Positions 15,224 to 23,789 of a stretch of DNA of 64,000 nt are shown in pieces. The first letter of the stretch is position 1. Every line of letters starts with the position of its first letter. Under the pieces are notes generated by a model, which was given only the letters and a program-made list of their open reading frames with translations, searched no databases and was not told the DNA's origin. Both the position numbers and the translations under genes were made by a program. Source of the DNA: SIG440 sp045631525 (GTDB lineage: Bacteria > Bacillota > Clostridia > Monoglobales > Monoglobaceae); assembly GCA_045631525.1 (NCBI GenBank), contig JAZQUY010000021.1, positions 1-64,000 of the forward strand. Reading direction: 5' to 3'.

Positions 15224-15640
15224 ATGGAAATAAAGTTTTTTGAAAATTTTGTAGAAGATGCAAAAACTGTTCGCGAAGAAGTTTTTATCTTTGAACAGGG
15301 CTTTTCTTATGATTATGATGAAATGGACGATGTCGCGATTCATATTGTAGCTTTTGAAAACCATATTCCAATCGGTGCTTGCCGTGTTTTTGAAAGCGAA
15401 ACGAGGGGTGTTTTTATCTTAGGCAGATTGGCGGTTAAAGAGGAATATCGTCATAGAGGCGTCGGGAGCTTCCTCACGGAGCACGCAAAAAAATATGTTA
15501 CCAGCATCAATGGGAAAAGTCTTATCCTCCACTCACAGCTTGGCGCAAAAGAATTTTATAAAAAGCTTGGGTTCAGAGAATATGGCGAGATAGAATATGA
15601 AGAGGATTGCCCTCATATATGGATGAAAACAGAACTTTAA
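15224..15640 (+). CDS. GNAT-family N-acetyltransferase
   Basis: A 138-aa acetyltransferase of the ElaA/YjcF-like group. LAVKEEYRHRGVGSFLTEHA (near 66-84) is the acetyl-CoA pyrophosphate-binding loop, and the C-terminal GAKEFYKKLGFREYGE segment is the typical final helix and strand. The start at 15224 follows AAGAGGTG at 15212-15219. It is closely behind queH and ahead of a tautomerase gene. The acceptor substrate is unknown. Confidence 0.85.
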   Translation: MEIKFFENFVEDAKTVREEVFIFEQGFSYDYDEMDDVAIHIVAFENHIPIGACRVFESETRGVFILGRLAVKEEYRHRGVGSFLTEHAKKYVTSINGKSLILHSQLGAKEFYKKLGFREYGEIEYEEDCPHIWMKTEL

Positions 15641-15671
15641 TTTAAAAATATTATATAAAGGAGTGCGAAAT

Positions 15672-15899
15672 ATGCCTTACATTTCAATCAAAGCTTATCC
15701 AAAGGATGAAGAAATCAAGAAAAAAGTGGTTGACGAAATCAACCAGGTGTTTCTCAAATATTGGGGCTGCCCTCAGGACGCAATATCCATTTCAATGGAA
15801 GAATTTGCCCCTGAAATTTGGGAAGAAAAGGTGGTAAAACCTGAAATTCTTCCAAATAGCCACAAAATGATGATTCTTTCGGGAGAAAAGAAATATTGA
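15672..15899 (+). CDS. 4-oxalocrotonate tautomerase-like protein
   Basis: A 75-aa tautomerase-superfamily protein. The ATG at 15672 is decisive: it puts Pro directly after Met, giving the N-terminal catalytic proline (PYISIKAYP), and AAGGAG lies at 15658-15663. A start at 15663 would bury the proline. ISISMEEFAPEIWEEKVV matches the second half of the fold. Substrate unknown; many such paralogues have no assigned role. A terminator follows. Confidence 0.85.
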   Translation: MPYISIKAYPKDEEIKKKVVDEINQVFLKYWGCPQDAISISMEEFAPEIWEEKVVKPEILPNSHKMMILSGEKKY

Positions 15900-15916
15900 T
15901 GCCTTCAAAAAAACTT

Positions 15917-15938
15917 GAGCCGCCAGAGATGGCGGCTC
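15917..15938 (+). terminator. Terminator after the tautomerase gene
   Basis: A 9-bp stem (GAGCCGCCA/TGGCGGCTC) with a GAGA loop; the downstream T-run is weak. Confidence 0.65.
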
Positions 15939-15952
15939 TTAAAATTTCAACA

Positions 15953-16028
15953 ATTTAGATTTTTTTCTAAATAGCTATTGACAACAGAGCGATCTTGACA
16001 TATAATCTATTTAGATAAATTTCTAAAC
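15953..16028 (+). promoter_or_regulatory. sdpR promoter flanked by two matching operators
   Basis: TTGACA (15978-15983) and TATAAT (16001-16006) are separated by 17 bp. Two dyads of the same form flank them: ATTTAGA-N6-TCTAAAT at 15953-15972, and ATTTAGA-N6-TCTAAAC at 16009-16028. The symmetry fits autorepression by the ArsR-type SdpR encoded next. Confidence 0.82.
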
Positions 16029-16040
16029 AGAGGTGATAAA

Positions 16041-16310
16041 ATGGCAATAAATGAAACATTAAAAGCGATTTCCGACCCTGTGAGGCGGGATATTTTGGAG
16101 ATGCTGAAAGCTGGAAAACGGTCGGCAGGTGAGATTGCAGAGAAATTTGACCTGACGGGAGCCACGGTTTCATATCATCTTTCAAAGTTAAAACGCGCAG
16201 ACCTTATAGTTGAACAAAAACATAAAAACTATATTTATTATGAGTTCAACGCATCGGTTTTTGAAGACGTACTGACATGGATTTATAATTTGGGAGGAGA
16301 GAAAAAATGA
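16041..16310 (+). CDS. sdpR: SdpR-type autorepressor (ArsR/SmtB fold)
   Basis: An 89-aa winged-helix regulator without the metal-binding cysteine pair of ArsR. The HTH is AGEIAEKFDLTGATVSYHLSKLKRADLI (near 34-61) with a wing rich in aromatic residues (HKNYIYYEF). In Bacillus, SdpR represses its own operon until the membrane protein SdpI sequesters it. Here the stop overlaps the next gene by 4 bp (ATGA), the next gene is an SdpI homologue, and matching operators flank the promoter. Confidence 0.92.
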   Translation: MAINETLKAISDPVRRDILEMLKAGKRSAGEIAEKFDLTGATVSYHLSKLKRADLIVEQKHKNYIYYEFNASVFEDVLTWIYNLGGEKK

Positions 16311-16921
16311 AATTTATAAAATGGAAAACCTTGATTGTAACAAGCATCGTTTGTCTTTTGTCTATTCTTATGGGACTTTTTCTGTGGGAAAAACTACCTG
16401 ACACTATGGCAATTCATTTTGATTTAAACAACAATCCAGACAACTTTGCACCAAAAGGCTTTGTGGTGTTCGGTATGCCGTGCTTGATGGTCGTTCTTCA
16501 ATGGATTTGTTGTTTAATAAATGATATAAATGCAAAAAAACACGGCTCAAGAATAAAGTTTGAAAGGGTGACAAAATGGATTATTCCCATTATGACTGTA
16601 GTTTTGCAGTTTGTTACCCTTGGCATAGGTCTTGGTGCAAAGATAAATGTGCGGGCTGTTGTCGCTTTCATTGTGGGCGTGATGTTCATCTCAATCGGCA
16701 ACTATCTGCCGAAGCTTGATTATATCAAGGATTATGATTTAAACGCAGACAAAGCAAGGAAAATAAACCGTTTCATTGGCTTTGAAACCGTAATTCTGGG
16801 TGTCTTTTTCTTAATCAGCATTTTTCTTCCGCCGATTTTTACCGTCATTTGCCTTGTTTTGCTGATACCCTATGCGGTAAGCAGCGCTATATATGGAATT
16901 AAAGTTGGAAAATGTAAATAA
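16307..16921 (+). CDS. sdpI: SdpI-family membrane protein
   Basis: A 204-aa polytopic membrane protein with about six hydrophobic segments. The N-terminal part (KLPDTMAIHFDLNNNPDNF) matches the DUF1648 motif of SdpI and the C-terminal half carries the SdpI repeat. In Bacillus it gives immunity to the SdpC toxin and acts as signal receptor for SdpR. No sdpABC toxin genes are in the window, so this copy may defend against foreign toxins. A CDF transporter gene follows by 14 bp and may be co-regulated. Confidence 0.88.
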   Translation: MKFIKWKTLIVTSIVCLLSILMGLFLWEKLPDTMAIHFDLNNNPDNFAPKGFVVFGMPCLMVVLQWICCLINDINAKKHGSRIKFERVTKWIIPIMTVVLQFVTLGIGLGAKINVRAVVAFIVGVMFISIGNYLPKLDYIKDYDLNADKARKINRFIGFETVILGVFFLISIFLPPIFTVICLVLLIPYAVSSAIYGIKVGKCK

Positions 16922-16935
16922 TCAGGGGAGGATTT

Positions 16936-17832
16936 ATGAAAACAGAAAAAAATATTTTGATTGCTTTTATACTGAATTTGGGGTTCTCAGTTTTTGAATT
17001 TTTAGGCGGACTTTTCACGGGAAGTATAGCCATTATGTCTGATGCTGTTCACGATTTGGGAGATGCTGCAAGCATTGGTGCTTCTTATTTATTAGAAAAA
17101 AAGAGCAAAAAGCAACCTGACGATAAATACACATACGGTTATGCCAGATTTTCGGTTATGGGCAGCGTCATCACCACCCTTATTTTGCTTATTGGCTCAG
17201 TATTAGTTGTGTTTAGTGCCGCAAAGAGAATTATAAACCCCGCCCAAATACATTATAACGGAATGATAATTTTCGCCATAATTGGCGTGGTTGTAAATTT
17301 TGTTGCCGCCCTTGTTACCCGTGAGGGCGATTCTTTGAACCAAAGGGCTGTCAACCTTCATATGCTCGAGGATGTGCTTGGTTGGATTGTAGTTCTGATT
17401 GGTGCAATTGTGATGCGTTTTACTGATTTTGGGATTATTGACGCAATTTTGTCCATTGGTGTGGCAGTGTTTATCCTGATAAATGCCCTCAAAAACCTGA
17501 AAGAAGTTCTTGATTTATTTCTTGAAAAAATCCCTCACGGAATAGATCTTGAAAAAATACAGCAACATCTTTTGGATATTGACGGCGTCCTTGATGTTCA
17601 TCACATCCATCTTTGGAGCATGGACGGTCAAAGTAATTATGCAACCATGCATCTTGTGACAAACGGCGACCAGCACCAGATAAAACACATGGTGCGTGAA
17701 GAACTTAAAGAGCACGGTATCTGTCATGCAACCCTTGAGCTTGAAAAAGAGGGCGAGCATTGTCACGAGGAGCATTGTCATATGGAAACGAATTTTTCGG
17801 CGGGGCATCACCACCATCACCATCATCATTAG
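16936..17832 (+). CDS. Cation diffusion facilitator (CDF) metal exporter
   Basis: A 298-aa protein with six predicted transmembrane segments and a cytoplasmic C-terminal domain. The transport-site motifs SDAVHDLGDA (helix 2, near 35-44) and NLHMLEDVLG (helix 5, near 139-148) supply the HxxxD and HxxxD ligands typical of Zn transporters. The C-terminal region has VDGVLDVHHIHLWSMDG-like sensing residues, then a tail with HCHEEHCHME and eight terminal histidines, probably a metal-loading tail. It may belong to the sdpRI transcript. Zinc is the likely substrate; Fe or Cd cannot be excluded. Confidence 0.9.
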   Translation: MKTEKNILIAFILNLGFSVFEFLGGLFTGSIAIMSDAVHDLGDAASIGASYLLEKKSKKQPDDKYTYGYARFSVMGSVITTLILLIGSVLVVFSAAKRIINPAQIHYNGMIIFAIIGVVVNFVAALVTREGDSLNQRAVNLHMLEDVLGWIVVLIGAIVMRFTDFGIIDAILSIGVAVFILINALKNLKEVLDLFLEKIPHGIDLEKIQQHLLDIDGVLDVHHIHLWSMDGQSNYATMHLVTNGDQHQIKHMVREELKEHGICHATLELEKEGEHCHEEHCHMETNFSAGHHHHHHHH

Positions 17833-17884
17833 AAAATCCGCCAAAAAACTTTGGATGTCTTTTAACCGCAAAAGGAGAAAGCAA

Positions 17885-18649
17885 ATGAAAAACAAAAACA
17901 ACACGTTTTTCGCCAAAAGCACAGCACTTCTTAAAAACTTTTTCTTTCCGCCTGAGTGTGTGTTTTGTGAAAAAATTATGGAAATCAACACACCTCTTCT
18001 TATTTGCGATAAATGCAAAGACAACATTTCATCTTTGTCCAAACGTCTCTGCTGCGAAAAATGCGGAAAACCCATAGTAAGCCACGGAAAACGTCAGCTT
18101 TGTTATTTTTGTGCAGAGGGAAAGTCTCACTATTTTGACCGCATTGTGTCAGCTTTTGAATACACCGATGACGTTCGTGACTCTATCGTTCGATACAAGG
18201 TTTGGAGCACTGAAGGATATTCAAAAACATATGCAGATTTTCTTTGTGAGCTGTTTCAGAAATGCTATTCGGACGAGAACTTTGACTTTATCTGCTCTGC
18301 ACCTCCCCACACGCGAAAAGCAAATAACAAAGGAACAGACCGCCTGAACCTGCTTTGCCACACCCTTTCTTCAAAAATCAACATTCCTTTTGAAAATGAG
18401 ATGCTTGTGAAAGTTCGCGAAACACAAAAGCAAACAAAGCTTTCATATGTTGAAAGACTCACAAACCTGAAGGGGGCTATTTCTGTAGCCCGTCCTGAAG
18501 CAGTCTTGGGGAAAATTGTTCTTTTGATTGACGATGTGTGTACCACCCGCGCAACCATAATGGAATGTGCCCGTGCCTTAAAGGCTGCTGGAGCGAAACG
18601 TGTCTGTGCAATGACCATTGCGACAACAGTCAAAAACGCAAGAGAATAA
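17885..18649 (+). CDS. comF: ComF-family phosphoribosyltransferase-like protein
   Basis: A 254-aa protein. The N-terminal double zinc ribbon (CVFC..CDKC.. CEKCGKPI..CYFC, residues 21-80) and the C-terminal PRPP-binding loop VLLIDDVCTTRATI (near 216-229) are diagnostic. ComF aids DNA uptake in competent bacteria and is widespread in non-competent ones with unclear role. The start at 17885 follows AAAGGAG. A terminator follows. Confidence 0.9.
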   Translation: MKNKNNTFFAKSTALLKNFFFPPECVFCEKIMEINTPLLICDKCKDNISSLSKRLCCEKCGKPIVSHGKRQLCYFCAEGKSHYFDRIVSAFEYTDDVRDSIVRYKVWSTEGYSKTYADFLCELFQKCYSDENFDFICSAPPHTRKANNKGTDRLNLLCHTLSSKINIPFENEMLVKVRETQKQTKLSYVERLTNLKGAISVARPEAVLGKIVLLIDDVCTTRATIMECARALKAAGAKRVCAMTIATTVKNARE

Positions 18650-18702
18650 CAGGGAAAGACTTTTTCTTTTATGCGGAACATTTTGCAAAAAACATTACAT
18701 AT

Positions 18703-18735
18703 AAAAAAAAGACCTCCTGCAAGGTGGTCTTTTTT
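18703..18735 (+). terminator. Terminator of the comF transcript
   Basis: An A-rich stem (AAAAAAGACC/GGTCTTTTTT) with an interior CC/GG pair. It is also close to the 3' end of the convergent tmRNA gene. Confidence 0.75.
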
Positions 18736-18759
18736 ATTGCAGCGTAGTTTGCTGCGATG

Positions 18760-19109
18760 TGGTGGAGGCGAGGGGAATTGAACCCCTGTCCGAAAACCTA
18801 TCCATACCCGGCGCTACGAGCGTAGTCTTTGTTTAAGATTCCCCACACAGACAGCCCAAAGACAGGCAATCTGTGCCGGTAGCTTCATAAAATCGTGACT
18901 TTGTCAAAGCTTTCAAAGTTCATGTGCACCGCTCGTGTTGATGCCCTTATACCCAAACGCGGTAATCGGGGAAGGACAGCCGCCATAACTTAGGCAGCGT
19001 AAGCTAAATTATTGTTAGCGTTTAATTTTAAAATTTGGGTTTTTTGCGCAGTACCCACTGCGGCTCGCGCCTAGCACTTCAAAATCCCCGTCGAAACCAT
19101 TGCGCCCCC
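18760..19109 (-). ncRNA. ssrA: Transfer-messenger RNA
   Basis: About 350 nt on the minus strand. The 5' end GGGGGCG pairs with the 3' acceptor CGCCTCC before an encoded ACCA (18760-18763), and the T arm (GGGG-TTCAATT-CCCC) is intact. The early part contains the conserved GCAATGGTTTCGACGGGGAT region. An internal reading frame ends in ANNNLAYAA at a TAA (18990-18992); GCT at 19017-19019, nucleotide 91 of the RNA, is the likely resume codon. It rescues stalled ribosomes with SmpB, encoded directly upstream on the same strand. Confidence 0.95.
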
Positions 19110-19155
19110 GGATTTAAAGTAATTTTAACAGTAACAAGTGAATGTTCTTTTATTT

Positions 19156-19629
19156 TTAGTATCTGCTTTGCTCCTTCAGCACTCTGTCAATCTTCCGTTT
19201 TGCCTCTCGCTCTGCTATGGCGTCACGCTTGTCATAGTTCTTCTTGCCTCGGCAAAGACCAAGTGCCACCTTGACATAAGAGCCCTTGAGATAAACCTCC
19301 AGCGGAATCAGGGTATACCCCTCCTGCTGCGTGAAACCAACAAGCTTATTTATCTCGCGTCTGTGAAGCAAAAGCCGCCTGCTTCTGAGTGGGTCACGGT
19401 TAAAAATGTTCCCCTTTTCGTATGGCGAAATGTGTGCACCGATAAGGTACGCTTCACCCGTCTTCACAGAAACATAGCTGTCTTTGAGATTTATTTTCCC
19501 CTCTCTTATAGACTTGACCTCGGTACCGAAAAGCTCGATACCCGCCTCAAAAGTATCATCAACAAAATAGTCATGAAAGGCTTTTTTGTTCTTCGAAAGG
19601 GAAGTGTTTGTTTTTTTATCCTTAGCCAT
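19156..19629 (-). CDS. smpB: SsrA-binding protein SmpB
   Basis: A 157-aa protein that delivers tmRNA to stalled ribosomes. The OB-fold segments ELFGTEVKSIREGKINLKDSYV and GAHISPYEKGN, the strongly basic RRLLLHRREI strand and the C-terminal tail with KKNYDKRDAIAEREAKRKIDR are all family hallmarks. It lies 46 bp upstream of the tmRNA gene on the same strand. This pairing makes both calls stronger. Confidence 0.97.
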   Translation of the reverse strand: MAKDKKTNTSLSKNKKAFHDYFVDDTFEAGIELFGTEVKSIREGKINLKDSYVSVKTGEAYLIGAHISPYEKGNIFNRDPLRSRRLLLHRREINKLVGFTQQEGYTLIPLEVYLKGSYVKVALGLCRGKKNYDKRDAIAEREAKRKIDRVLKEQSRY

Positions 19630-19728
19630 TTCCTTTTCCTCTCACTTGTTTCCTGTCACGGTTAGTATACACCACTTTTAAGCTTTCGTCAATGTAAAAA
19701 AATTATCTTTTCTGTATTTTTTTGCAGA

Positions 19729-19756
19729 AAACCACCGGTTTTTTCTCCGGTGGTTT
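19729..19756. terminator. Hairpin terminator downstream of the sensor kinase
   Basis: A 10-bp stem (AAACCACCGG/CCGGTGGTTT) with an 8-nt loop. The T-run is better on the plus strand, but position fits the end of the minus-strand kinase gene. Confidence 0.6.
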
Positions 19757-19762
19757 AATTTT

Positions 19763-21541
19763 TTATCCCGCATTGATTGGAAGCTTTATTGTTACCCTTG
19801 TATATTCACCCATCCGGCTCTCCATTGAAATTGAGCCTTTGTGGTTCTCAATAATCTCTTTGGCAATGGCAAGTCCAAGACCAGTACCACCCTGCTCCCT
19901 TGACCGAGCCTTGTCCACACGATAAAACCTTTCAAAAATGTGGGAGATATCCTCTTCAGGAATTCCTATACCGTTATCCTCAATTTTTATATATGCCTGA
20001 TTATTCAAAAATCCCGCAAAAACCTTGACACTTCCTTTTTCAGGGGTATATTTTAGTGAATTTGAAATTATGTTTTTAACAGCTCTTTCAATCTGGAACC
20101 TGTCCGCATAAATCATAGGAATTGCACTCACCGTATTATACAAAAGCTCCTGATTCTTGGTGTCGGCCTGCACCTTGAATGTTTCAACCACCTCAGAAAG
20201 CATCTCTGCCAGGTCAAAGGCTTCAAGCTTCAATTCAACACTTTGTGCATCAAACCTTGAAAGTGTAAGCAGATTTTTCACAAGATTTGTCATCTTTATG
20301 GTTTCATTTTGTATAGTTTTCAGGAAAGAAATTTCCATATCCTTGTCCACAGGATAGTTGTCAAGTAGTGTTTCTGTATACGTTCCAATTGTGGTCAGCG
20401 GGGTTTTCAGCTCGTGGGAGACCTCCGCCACAAATTTTCGTCTTGATTTTTCAAGATTGAATTCTTCGGTAACATCAGTAAACACACAAACAACGCCGGC
20501 GACGCGGTTTTCCTCCATTTTAAAAGGGAAAAAATATGCCTTTATGTGCTTTCCGTTTATTTCAATTTCGCGGAACTCTGTGCGGAATCTTGTAAGATAT
20601 ATAAATTCCGCCATACACACTTTCGTATTTAAATCTTCAAAAAATCTGTCAAATCTGATACCATCAATTTCATCGATGTTCAACATTTTTTTTGCTGCCT
20701 GATTTATGGATATGACATCCTGATTTGTGTTGAATGCAATTATTCCGTTGTTGATATTTTCAAGGATAATTTCAAGCTTGTGTTTTTCGCTGGCAGCTGT
20801 ATTTATGGCGCCTTTCATCACCCCGCCCATATAGTTGAAGGTTTCAACCAGTGTTCCTATTTCATCCTGAGAAAAAACCTCCAGGTTTGAGTCAAAGTTG
20901 CCCTCTGCAAAATCCTCTGCCTTTTCGGTGAGAACAGAAATAGGATTCGTTATGGTTTTTGAAAGAAAATATCCAAGAATTACCGAAGCAAGAGCACCAA
21001 AAAGTATCGCCTGAATTATTATATAAAGCATATTCTTGATAAGTGCATTTATGCTTTGCTTGTTGTCTTTTATATATATAATATAATCTTCTCCGCCGTC
21101 ATTTCCTTTTACAAAATACGCATAATCCATAAAATCAGCGGTTATACTTGTCCCCCTACCGACTTTCCCCGCCATGGACTGAAGAATGTTTGAGGTCTTC
21201 TCAAATGGCTCAGCTCCCGTCCCCGTGGTGACAAGCCTTGACGCGTCGCGGGCATCGAGGACCGCACATTGACGGCCGCCGGAAAGTCCCAGCTGTGTGG
21301 AATATGCTGAAATAACTGTATTTATTCGGTTTGCTTTTTCGATTTCGGTAAGGTCAGACCGAAGTGCGTCTGTCATAGCAACCACAAATTCTCCCGACAT
21401 AACCTTGTCCATCTGCTCGTTGAATTCATTGGTATACATCTTGACGGTACTGTTGAACATATATCCGCCCACCACAAGCATAATGGCAAGAACCAATGCC
21501 ACAAAAATCACAACTATTTTTGATTGCATTTTTTTGAACAT
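19763..21541 (-). CDS. WalK-like sensor histidine kinase
   Basis: A 592-aa membrane kinase: TM1 (8-28), an extracellular domain (30-168), TM2 (170-192), HAMP (192-243), PAS (254-358), HisKA with H376 in SHELKTPLTT, and an HATPase domain with DNGIGIPEEDI and GTGLGLAIAKEI. The layout matches WalK/VicK cell-wall kinases. No response regulator gene is adjacent, unlike typical walRK. It starts 19 bp after the glycosyltransferase gene upstream, so it is likely on the same transcript. The signal is unknown; a link to envelope glycan synthesis is inferred from position only. Confidence 0.9.
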   Translation of the reverse strand: MFKKMQSKIVVIFVALVLAIMLVVGGYMFNSTVKMYTNEFNEQMDKVMSGEFVVAMTDALRSDLTEIEKANRINTVISAYSTQLGLSGGRQCAVLDARDASRLVTTGTGAEPFEKTSNILQSMAGKVGRGTSITADFMDYAYFVKGNDGGEDYIIYIKDNKQSINALIKNMLYIIIQAILFGALASVILGYFLSKTITNPISVLTEKAEDFAEGNFDSNLEVFSQDEIGTLVETFNYMGGVMKGAINTAASEKHKLEIILENINNGIIAFNTNQDVISINQAAKKMLNIDEIDGIRFDRFFEDLNTKVCMAEFIYLTRFRTEFREIEINGKHIKAYFFPFKMEENRVAGVVCVFTDVTEEFNLEKSRRKFVAEVSHELKTPLTTIGTYTETLLDNYPVDKDMEISFLKTIQNETIKMTNLVKNLLTLSRFDAQSVELKLEAFDLAEMLSEVVETFKVQADTKNQELLYNTVSAIPMIYADRFQIERAVKNIISNSLKYTPEKGSVKVFAGFLNNQAYIKIEDNGIGIPEEDISHIFERFYRVDKARSREQGGTGLGLAIAKEIIENHKGSISMESRMGEYTRVTIKLPINAG

Positions 21542-21559
21542 AATTCAGTTTCCCGCTTT

Positions 21560-23782
21560 CTAACTCCTTTTGTTTTTGAGCTGATATTCATAATCCTCTT
21601 GTCTTTGAACCAACACCTGACGAAAAGCCTTTGCCGTTGCTGCATAAAGGGCTTTATCGGCACTGTCTTCCTTTGCTGACCTTGCCATTTTTTCGGCTTT
21701 TTGCGCACGCTCACGGATGTTTATATCGTTCCAGTCAAGAGGCGCGTACAAATCCCGCCTCAAACGGAACTGGGTCATTATCCCGGCATATGCCGTCTTT
21801 TCGATATGGGTCTTTGTAAATCGGTCAGGGTTTACCCGATGCTCAACCTTTGAATCGGCATTGAGCCCGATTTTTTTGTTTATCTGCTCCATCATAAAGC
21901 AAACCAGAGTCTCTTCACCGCCGGCAAAATTGTTGCCTACCCTGCCATAATTGCAGCGGAACCCTCCTATCATGCGAAGACAATTATTTCTCACCGCAAA
22001 GTTTGCACCATATGGAAAATCGCCGTAATCCTTGGCATAGCGAAAACCCCTTCCCGGTATTTCAAGGTTGCTCCAAAGACCGATTGTGTTTTTGGTCACC
22101 AAATCATTTGCTTCCTTTGGTACGGTGAGCAAAACCTGACCGCCACAAGCACCCAAAGACTCTCTTCCCTCAAAAGCCTTTATCGTTTCGCGGAATACGT
22201 TTTTGTCCGCGATTGAATCGTCATCAACATAAAGTATGATTTCACCTTTTGCAACCCACATTCCTGCATTTCGGGCAAAGGACAGCCCCGCTTGAGGCGC
22301 TGTTATGTAATTTATGTCAAGATGAGGATATTTTTGTTTTTTCTCCTGAACAAATTCTTTCAGTGCATTGTCCCTGAAATTGTTACTCACAAATACTATT
22401 TCAAAATCATCGCTGTTTGCTGTCTGATTGCAAAGAGCCTCCATGCAGTCATCTAATGTTTCAGAGATTTTATGTGTGCACAGCACCACTGAAAGTCTTT
22501 TTTGATACGGCTCCGGCTCTTCAACTCTGCCCTCGATAGCATATAACATATCATTTCTCGATTTTGCGTCAATGAATGAAAACATTGTTTGAATATCGTC
22601 AAAAACATAAGCTTCACACTCTCCCTTTCCTGCAGTACTTGCCGTAAAGTCAAATGCCTCGCTGTCTGATACGTTTATTCCAACTTTTATTGCGTCATTG
22701 GGAAGTCCCTCTTTTTGAGGTCCGTCACCTATCTTTATATAAACGAAATTTGATGGACCGCCGCCAAAGAACAGCTTGTCAAGGTCCCCTTCTTCAACCC
22801 TCAGGTTTTGTGCCTCATCTATTTTTGCTTTAATTTCTTCTGCCAGAGCCTTGTTTTCTTCGTCTGATTCCACATACCAGATAAGGGGTATGAGGTAAAA
22901 ATCACGCCTGAAATCGTCAAACACCATAAGCTTATAACGATTTTTGGTTATGCCCAGCTCCTTGTCCTTTGCTGTCAACGAGCCGTCGTGCCAGCGATAT
23001 GAATAAACCGGTTTTATAAATGGCGTATGCCGAAGGTCAAGCAGCGAATTCATTCTCATCCAATAGTCATAATCCTCAAGGGTGTGGCGATAACTTGAAT
23101 AACAACCCAAGATTTCAGCCGCTGCTTTTCTGTACATAAATGCAGCCCCAATGGTGTTGTTTGCATAAGTATTTAGCTCACAGGCATTGTTTGGAAAAAT
23201 AACATTGCTGCTTCCTATGGGATATTCAAACCAGCCGTGCTTACGAAGTTTTTTGCCCTTGGCGTCTATAAGACGCATATTCCCCCACACCATTGCGGTT
23301 TTGGGGTTTTCTTTCATTGCGCAGACCATTTTTTCGAGGAAATCCTCATCCATAACGTTGTCCGCACTGGTCCAGGTAAGAAACTCGCCCCTCGCCTCAC
23401 GAAAACCCCTGGACAGCGTTCTTGGAATTTTTTTATTCTCCTGAGAGAGAACTCTTATTCTGCTGTCCTCTTCGGCATAGCTCTGAGCAATTTTCAGGGT
23501 ATCATCCTTTGAGCCGTCGTTTATTATTATAAGCTCAAAGTCTGTATATGTCTGCCTTAGAACCGACTCAATGGAATCCGCCAGAATGTCCCCGCCGTTG
23601 TAAACCGGAAGGACTACCGATACCATATTATCTTTCTGAGGAACGTGAACTTTTGTAAGGTCAAGAGGATACCTTGTATCCCTTTCATCTTTGTATCTCA
23701 AAAATTTATACTGATACAGATTTAAAGGTTTTGCCTGAGGCTTGCCCGCCCCGAAAATGAAATTTTTAAGTGTGCCAAGCAT
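21560..23782 (-). CDS. Two-domain glycosyltransferase (GT2-GT2)
   Basis: A 740-aa cytoplasmic protein with two GT-A folds. The first begins near residue 54 (VSVVLPVYNGGDILADSIES) with a WTSADN acceptor region; the second begins near residue 437 (LSVVLCTHKI) with a YVDDDS DxD-type motif and a C-terminal GGEET segment. It probably adds two sugars to a surface polysaccharide. It is a paralogue of the next gene: both share the YRKxA, EDYDYWMRMNSLL, KDKELGITKNRYKLM and DDFRRDFY segments. It lies 7 bp from that gene and ahead of the sensor kinase. Acceptor and sugars are unknown. Confidence 0.85.
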   Translation of the reverse strand: MLGTLKNFIFGAGKPQAKPLNLYQYKFLRYKDERDTRYPLDLTKVHVPQKDNMVSVVLPVYNGGDILADSIESVLRQTYTDFELIIINDGSKDDTLKIAQSYAEEDSRIRVLSQENKKIPRTLSRGFREARGEFLTWTSADNVMDEDFLEKMVCAMKENPKTAMVWGNMRLIDAKGKKLRKHGWFEYPIGSSNVIFPNNACELNTYANNTIGAAFMYRKAAAEILGCYSSYRHTLEDYDYWMRMNSLLDLRHTPFIKPVYSYRWHDGSLTAKDKELGITKNRYKLMVFDDFRRDFYLIPLIWYVESDEENKALAEEIKAKIDEAQNLRVEEGDLDKLFFGGGPSNFVYIKIGDGPQKEGLPNDAIKVGINVSDSEAFDFTASTAGKGECEAYVFDDIQTMFSFIDAKSRNDMLYAIEGRVEEPEPYQKRLSVVLCTHKISETLDDCMEALCNQTANSDDFEIVFVSNNFRDNALKEFVQEKKQKYPHLDINYITAPQAGLSFARNAGMWVAKGEIILYVDDDSIADKNVFRETIKAFEGRESLGACGGQVLLTVPKEANDLVTKNTIGLWSNLEIPGRGFRYAKDYGDFPYGANFAVRNNCLRMIGGFRCNYGRVGNNFAGGEETLVCFMMEQINKKIGLNADSKVEHRVNPDRFTKTHIEKTAYAGIMTQFRLRRDLYAPLDWNDINIRERAQKAEKMARSAKEDSADKALYAATAKAFRQVLVQRQEDYEYQLKNKRS

Positions 23783-23789
23783 TTAGATT

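Noticed and set aside
17809..17829. His-rich end of the CDF transporter as a cloning tag artefact
   Set aside because: Histidine-rich termini are common in metal transporters and the surrounding tail (HCHEEHCHME) is also histidine-rich, so it is most likely natural.
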